DNA of 45,810 nucleotides from Nitrospira sp. (GTDB lineage Bacteria; Nitrospirota; Nitrospiria; Nitrospirales; Nitrospiraceae). The stretch spans positions 1-45,810 of the forward strand of contig JAFEBM010000009.1 in assembly GCA_018242685.1 (NCBI GenBank), written 5' to 3'. Positions 41,699 through 45,810 of the stretch are shown here, in pieces. Below the pieces are notes generated by a model. That model saw only the letters and a program-made list of their open reading frames with translations. It was not told where the DNA came from and made no database searches. Made by a program: the position numbers and the translations under genes. The stretch's first letter is position 1; every line of letters starts with the position of its first letter.

Positions 41699-43442
41699 AC
41701 CGGTCCACATCCGCCAGCACAAAATCCACGCTGCCGAGGATGGCCAGGAGATCAGCCAGCAAAAGTCCGCGCGAGATCAATGGAACCATCTGCATATGGG
41801 GAAAGGACGGCGTCCTGATACGCACGCGATAAGGCCATGGAGTGCCGTCGCTGACCAGGTAATAGCCGTTACTCCCCTTGGTGGCCTCAATCCCGACGAA
41901 GGCTTCGCCTGCCGGAATGACCGGGCCCCAGCTTACGCTCAGAAAGTGCGTGATGAGCGTTTCGATGTCGTGCATCGTCCGTTCCTTGATCGGCGGCGTG
42001 GTCAACGGATGGTCCGCCTTGTATGGACCATCCGGCATATGGTTCAGGCACTGTTCGATGATCCGGAGACTCTGGCGCATCTCTTCGACGCGAACGACGG
42101 CGCGATCGTAACAGTCACCGTGCTGGGCGATGGGAATATCGAATTCGAACTGGTCGTAGCCGGAATAGGGCCGTTGTTTCCGAAAGTCCCACTCGAATCC
42201 GGTCGCGCGGAGCCCTGGACCGGTCACGCCCCACTCGATGGCCTCTTCGGTTGAGTACCGGCCTACGCCCTGCGTGCGGGCCTTGAAGATCGCGTTCCGC
42301 ATCACCATGTCGTCGTATTCGGCCAGCCTTGGCGGAAGGTAATCCAGGAATTCCCGGACCAGTTTGTCCCAGCCTTCCGGGAGATCCTGCGCCACGCCGC
42401 CGATGCGGAACCATTCCGGATGCATCCGTCCGCCGCAGATCGCTTCTACAATGTGAAAAATACGCTCCCGATCGGTGAACATATAAAAGACCGGGGAGAG
42501 CTGGCCCACGTCCTGGGCGAAGGTGCCGTACCAGACGAGATGGCTCGCGAGCCGGAAGAATTCCGCCATCATGACACGGATGACTTTGGCGCGATCCGGG
42601 ACGTTGATGCCGGCGAGTTTCTCTACGGCGAGGACATAGGGCAACTCGTTCATGACGCCCCCGAGGTAGTCGATCCGATCGGTATACGGGATGAATGTGT
42701 GCCAGGTCTGGCGCTCGCCCATCTTCTCCGCTCCGCGATGGTGGTAGCCGATGTCGGGCACCACATCGACGATTCTCTCTTCATCCAGTTGGAGGACCAG
42801 ACGCAGAATCCCATGGGTGCCGGTGTGCGCCGGTCCCATATTGAGGAACATGAAATCGGATGTCTCACGCGAACGTTTCATTCCCCACTCTTCAGGACGA
42901 AATTTGAGGGCCGCTTCTTCCGCTTCTTGCCTGTCCTCCGGCAAGTAAAACCGGCCCATCTCGGTGGCCCGAGCCGGATGATCTTTCCGCAGGGGATGGC
43001 CTTGCCAGGTCGGCGGCGTCAGAATCCGCCTGAGATGCGGATGACCGGCGAAGGTGATGCCGAACAGGTCCCAGACTTCCCGCTCATACCAGTTGGCGGC
43101 GGGCCAGAGATCGGTGATGGTGGGAAGCGAAGCGGTTCTTTCCATAAGCGGGATCTTCAGGCGCACGTCTTCATTCCGCTCGAACGAGAGCAGGTGATAG
43201 ACCAGCGTGAAATCGCTGGGAGATTGATCCTGCCTCACCCGCCGGACCCGCTCGTCGATCGCCGTGAGGTCATAGAGCATCTTATAGGGCCGTTCCGCTT
43301 CGGTCTTCAGGTAGCCGAGCACCTCGCGCGCCCTCTCCTTCGTCGTCCAGACGGTGGGAATCCCATCACCCGTCTCTTGTCGCCCGAACGTGTCCGACCC
43401 AAATTGCTTGCGGAGTTCATCGACGATTGCGGTCTGCGTCAT
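41697..43442 (-). CDS. nuoCD: Fused NADH-quinone oxidoreductase subunits C and D
   Basis: A 581-residue fusion. The NuoC part (about 1-185) has [33 protein letters not shown] and [20 protein letters not shown]. The NuoD part has [20 protein letters not shown] (quinone-site His), [29 protein letters not shown] and [20 protein letters not shown], ending [12 protein letters not shown]. The usual PQHP before ATHG is GPAHTGTHG, but the His and Gly are kept. ATG 43442 overlaps the nuoB TGA by 4 nt. Fused NuoCD occurs in enterobacteria and several other lineages. Both cavities for quinone and the N2 interface look intact. Confidence 0.95.
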   Translation of the reverse strand: MTQTAIVDELRKQFGSDTFGRQETGDGIPTVWTTKERAREVLGYLKTEAERPYKMLYDLTAIDERVRRVRQDQSPSDFTLVYHLLSFERNEDVRLKIPLMERTASLPTITDLWPAANWYEREVWDLFGITFAGHPHLRRILTPPTWQGHPLRKDHPARATEMGRFYLPEDRQEAEEAALKFRPEEWGMKRSRETSDFMFLNMGPAHTGTHGILRLVLQLDEERIVDVVPDIGYHHRGAEKMGERQTWHTFIPYTDRIDYLGGVMNELPYVLAVEKLAGINVPDRAKVIRVMMAEFFRLASHLVWYGTFAQDVGQLSPVFYMFTDRERIFHIVEAICGGRMHPEWFRIGGVAQDLPEGWDKLVREFLDYLPPRLAEYDDMVMRNAIFKARTQGVGRYSTEEAIEWGVTGPGLRATGFEWDFRKQRPYSGYDQFEFDIPIAQHGDCYDRAVVRVEEMRQSLRIIEQCLNHMPDGPYKADHPLTTPPIKERTMHDIETLITHFLSVSWGPVIPAGEAFVGIEATKGSNGYYLVSDGTPWPYRVRIRTPSFPHMQMVPLISRGLLLADLLAILGSVDFVLADVDR

Positions 43443-44122
43443 TTCCACTTTTCCCGTTTCAACTCGGTCACCGGTAACCTGTCTATCGTCAGCAAGTCCG
43501 TCGCTTGTTCTCTCTCCGCTCGTTTGTGATCGCGTTGCGAGGGCATCAGCGGTCTCGATACTTGCCGGTCGCCCATCACCCAGCTCAGCGGCCGCCGCTC
43601 CCGGCCGACCTGTTCCTGCAACCGCAACAGGCCTTCCATAAACGTATGCGGAGGAGGGGGGCAGCCGGGAAGATAGACATCCACGGGTAGAAAGGAATCG
43701 ACCCCCTGGACAACGGAATAGATGTCGTACATGCCGCCGGAATTGGCGCAAGATCCCATGGAAATCACCCAGCGGGGCTCCATCATCTGCTCGTACAGCC
43801 GCTTGATGATCGGCGCCATTTTCATGAAGACGGTTCCGGCGATGACGATCACATCCGCTTCACGCGGACTGCCTCGGACTACTTCGGCGCCGAACCGCGC
43901 GATGTCATACTGGCTCGTGAGGCTCGTCGCCATCTCGATGTAGCAGCAGGACAGGCCGAAGTTGAACGGCCACAGCGAATTCTTGCGGCCCCAGGCGATC
44001 AGGTCCTGGAGGCGGGCCGTGACGACGCTGCGACGCACCGCTTCATCGAGCGTCCCGTCGCCGATCTCCGATCTATCTCCCGACTGATGATCGGAGATCG
44101 GCTTGCTGAGCCACCAACCCAT
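43439..44122 (-). CDS. nuoB: NADH-quinone oxidoreductase subunit B
   Basis: A 227-residue subunit carrying cluster N2, the direct electron donor to quinone. Ligands are the tandem Cys in [10 protein letters not shown], the Cys in [13 protein letters not shown] and the Cys in [15 protein letters not shown]. The central [20 protein letters not shown] is conserved. A C-terminal tail of about 45 residues (ending ELKREKWK) is longer than usual. AGGAG lies 7 nt before ATG 44122; upstream in-frame codons to 44251 overlap nuoA. It overlaps nuoA by 50 nt. Confidence 0.95.
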   Translation of the reverse strand: MGWWLSKPISDHQSGDRSEIGDGTLDEAVRRSVVTARLQDLIAWGRKNSLWPFNFGLSCCYIEMATSLTSQYDIARFGAEVVRGSPREADVIVIAGTVFMKMAPIIKRLYEQMMEPRWVISMGSCANSGGMYDIYSVVQGVDSFLPVDVYLPGCPPPPHTFMEGLLRLQEQVGRERRPLSWVMGDRQVSRPLMPSQRDHKRAEREQATDLLTIDRLPVTELKREKWK

Positions 44123-44519
44123 CCTGTTGCTCCTGTCTCGGCGCCTCAATCCGCCGATGAGAGGTTCCCCACTCCAGCGCGCCGACTCGCCACACATAGG
44201 CCAGCGCGATAAACAGCACCGCGATGAAGACGAGCATTTCACCGAACCCAAGCCAGCCGGCCTCCGGCACCGCCACGGCCCAGGCGAACAGATACACCGC
44301 TTCCAGATCGAAGATCACGAACAGCATCGCGACCAGGTAAAACTGTATGGGTAACCGGATATGCGCCGAGCCCGTGACGGCAATTCCGGATTCATAGGGT
44401 TCGTCGGTCGCCTTCTCGCGATGCCGTTCGCCTAAGAGAGCGGAGATGCCGATCATGCCCGCCGCAATGATCAGGACCGCAATGAAGTAACCGGCGAGGG
44501 GCCAGAGGCGATCGGTCAC
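44073..44519 (-). CDS. nuoA: NADH-quinone oxidoreductase subunit A
   Basis: A 148-residue membrane subunit with three helices. Signature: [21 protein letters not shown] and [20 protein letters not shown] (conserved Asp-Leu-Glu). The final helix is [17 protein letters not shown]. The C-terminal about 30 residues (from [10 protein letters not shown]) overlap the nuoB start and are polar. The start is GTG 44519, with GGAGG 6 nt upstream. It is first in the nuo operon; upstream is a 408-bp gap before the universal stress gene. Confidence 0.95.
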   Translation of the reverse strand: MTDRLWPLAGYFIAVLIIAAGMIGISALLGERHREKATDEPYESGIAVTGSAHIRLPIQFYLVAMLFVIFDLEAVYLFAWAVAVPEAGWLGFGEMLVFIAVLFIALAYVWRVGALEWGTSHRRIEAPRQEQQDGLVAQQADLRSSVGR

Positions 44520-44927
44520 CGATGACCTCCATGATGAGGCACGACGTGGGAAGCGAGTTCAAGCATTCATTCACCCTCTAATGATTTCGACCGCGATTCA
44601 GCACGACATAGATACTCCGCATGCTCGCATCTGAAGAGGGAAACGCAGGAGACGCATGCCGTTCCAGACATGTTCACACTTATAGAGACATCACACGCCG
44701 GCGACCAGCCGACAGAATTGGATATCGGCTGTCAAACGTTATGGGCAAGAACATGTCGTCATCATGAGGACAGACATACAGCGGAAGCATACACAGAGTT
44801 GTAACTGAGCGGGAGTGTGTGACCGTCTCTCATGGCCTCTTTCGCAAGCCCTGCCACAGCGAAAGCCTGAGCCTCAGGCACCGTTGTTCGGCAGCCGGAT
44901 GGACCGTTCTTACAGGCCTCAGATTTA
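44520..44927 (-). promoter_or_regulatory. Leader/promoter region of the nuo operon
   Basis: No gene is supported in these 408 bp. On the minus strand TTGACA (44735-44730) resembles a -35 box, but the -10 position 17 bp on (TCGGCT) is poor. A TATAAG (44684-44679) lies 46 bp further. The words AGCCGA and TCGGCT flank the -35 region as an imperfect inverted repeat. It may be controlled by a non-housekeeping sigma factor or a regulator. Confidence 0.3.
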
Positions 44928-45584
44928 TCATTCAACGATCCACACCGCGCGCCCGGTCGCCTGTTGCAGCAGCCTCCGCGTGATGCCTCCGAAAAAGAGT
45001 TTTTTCAGACCTGACAGGCCGTGCCGTCCGACCACGATGGCCTGATAGCGGCCTTTTTGAGCCTCTTCGAGAATAGTTTCGGCGACATCTTCTTCTTCGT
45101 GGCCGAACTTCAGTCGGATCCGGGAGGCAGGAAAACCAGTACGCTCAAGCGTCTGACGAGTCTTCGACAAAATATTCGATTCCAGTTTCTGCTCCTTCAG
45201 ATACCAGGTCTTCCGATCTTTCCTGAGTTGCCTGCCTAACGCCTCCTCACGAACGGGATCCTCGGATCCTCCATGTTCCCGAAGGACCGGTGGCAGCGGG
45301 TTGAGCACATGAAAGAGTGTGACGTTCACACCGGGAGTGGAGCGCAGTAGCCTTCCCACATATTTCACCGCCCTGGTTGCATCGTCGGAGCCATCAACTG
45401 CGACCAGAACCCGAATGGCGAGGTTCTTGGGATCGGTTGAGGATCGCCACCCGACCTTGTTTTTCAGCTTGCTCCGGTCGGCCGGCTTCGGTAATGCGGG
45501 TTGCGATGCGGGACGCGAAACGAGCAACTCCCGCTTCATGGTCAACGTTTTCCGAACAGGAGAATGTCCATTTGTTTTCGTCAT
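44928..45584 (-). CDS. Universal stress protein (UspA family) with N-terminal extension
   Basis: 218 residues from ATG 45584 (GTG 45587 also possible). The UspA domain starts at about residue 55 with AIRVLVAVDGSDDATRAVKY (ATP-phosphate-binding strand and Asp) and ends with YQAIVVGRHGLSGLKKLFFG then ITRRLLQQATGRAVWIV. The pattern GRHGLSGLKKLFFGGI fits the ATP-binding G-x2-G-x9-G(S/T) class, with Gly-Ile at the last site instead of Gly-Ser. The middle helix region (LGRQLRKDRKTWYLKEQKLE) is longer and more basic than usual. The first about 55 residues are Lys/Arg/Pro/Ser-rich and disordered-looking, unlike most Usps. It is divergent from nothing: it points the same way as nuoA and lies upstream of it. 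Confidence 0.85.
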   Translation of the reverse strand: MTKTNGHSPVRKTLTMKRELLVSRPASQPALPKPADRSKLKNKVGWRSSTDPKNLAIRVLVAVDGSDDATRAVKYVGRLLRSTPGVNVTLFHVLNPLPPVLREHGGSEDPVREEALGRQLRKDRKTWYLKEQKLESNILSKTRQTLERTGFPASRIRLKFGHEEEDVAETILEEAQKGRYQAIVVGRHGLSGLKKLFFGGITRRLLQQATGRAVWIVE

Positions 45585-45810
45585 CACAACTTTACCTAAA
45601 AGGTGAGGTTTGCAATCTCAAAACGAGCAGTTTTTGTCTGAGATGAAGGGGCGTCTCTTTGGTAGAAATCATGTAATGTTGAATGTTATCTTCGCCTATG
45701 TCTTGTACAGGGATGGATGTTAGAAGCTATCGTGTTATTGCGCTATCGCGGTTTATCGATTCGAGGATGTCATAAAGTTTTGGATGTGATCAGTAGTGTC
45801 CGGAGATCAC
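45585..45810. other. Right-edge intergenic sequence
   Basis: 226 bp that are AT-richer than the flanks. No coding frame or recognisable RNA was found on either strand. It likely contains the promoter of the minus-strand stress protein gene; the window ends inside it. Confidence 0.3.

Noticed and set aside
1..45810. CRISPR array, rRNA, tRNA or prophage module
   Set aside because: No regularly spaced identical repeats, no rRNA-like conserved block and no phage structural genes were seen; the S24 repressor alone is not evidence of a phage. tRNAs were searched for only by eye.

Overview
The window is 45.8 kb of bacterial chromosome with dense, mostly minus-strand coding and GC-rich codon use. 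No rRNA, tRNA or taxonomic marker is present, so the host can only be inferred. A fused NuoCD, a NuoG with the extra N7 cluster motif, an Alvin-type ferredoxin, many small exported proteins and the general style are compatible with a Nitrospira-like nitrifier or relative. That assignment is an inference from style, not a demonstration.

Region 1 (1-7.9 kb) looks accessory. It starts with a decayed IS5-type transposase remnant at the left edge. Then come a quinone-oxidoreductase-like MDR enzyme, a flavoprotein disulfide reductase, a shortened orphan HTH (antitoxin-like) gene, an Alvin-type 2[4Fe-4S] ferredoxin, a HigB-HigA toxin-antitoxin pair with a perfect inverted repeat just upstream, and an L-2-hydroxyglutarate-oxidase-like flavoprotein. 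Three copies of a short dispersed repeat lie in the same orientation at about 3.1, 5.3 and 7.7 kb.

Region 2 (7.9-16.5 kb) holds envelope and repeat proteins: a DUF2235 hydrolase, an OmpA-domain protein with a coiled coil built from a 63-bp minisatellite, a Sel1-repeat protein, a lipoprotein with a triplicated motif, an ICMT-like membrane methyltransferase and an exported acidic protein. Two very small ORFs stand out at 13.1-13.4 kb: a 30-residue peptide with seven cysteines and a 29-residue single-span membrane peptide with a strong ribosome binding site.

Region 3 (16.2-25.4 kb) is mainly minus strand. A TTG-started HTH-S24 (LexA/CI-like) regulator heads a probable operon with an exported triple-beta-repeat protein, a CBS-pair protein and a PoxB-like pyruvate oxidase. 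That PoxB has lost about 95 residues, including the whole TPP/Mg motif. Around it are a GH15 glycosidase, a DUF2945 protein, a double heavy-metal-associated (HMA) protein and an MtfA-type metallopeptidase fused to a SEC-C zinc motif.

Region 4 (25.4-44.5 kb) has GAPDH, an AlkA-type glycosylase, a trans-sulfuration enzyme, a second copy of the triple-beta-repeat protein and a 63-aa protein. These follow a complete 13-gene respiratory complex I operon, nuoA-B-CD-E-F-G-H-I-J-K-L-M-N, all on the minus strand with many 4-nt stop/start overlaps. A universal stress protein gene lies upstream of nuoA. The main observations worth following are the PoxB lacking its cofactor site inside an S24-regulated operon, the unrecognised triple-beta-repeat family present twice, and the two tiny peptides.
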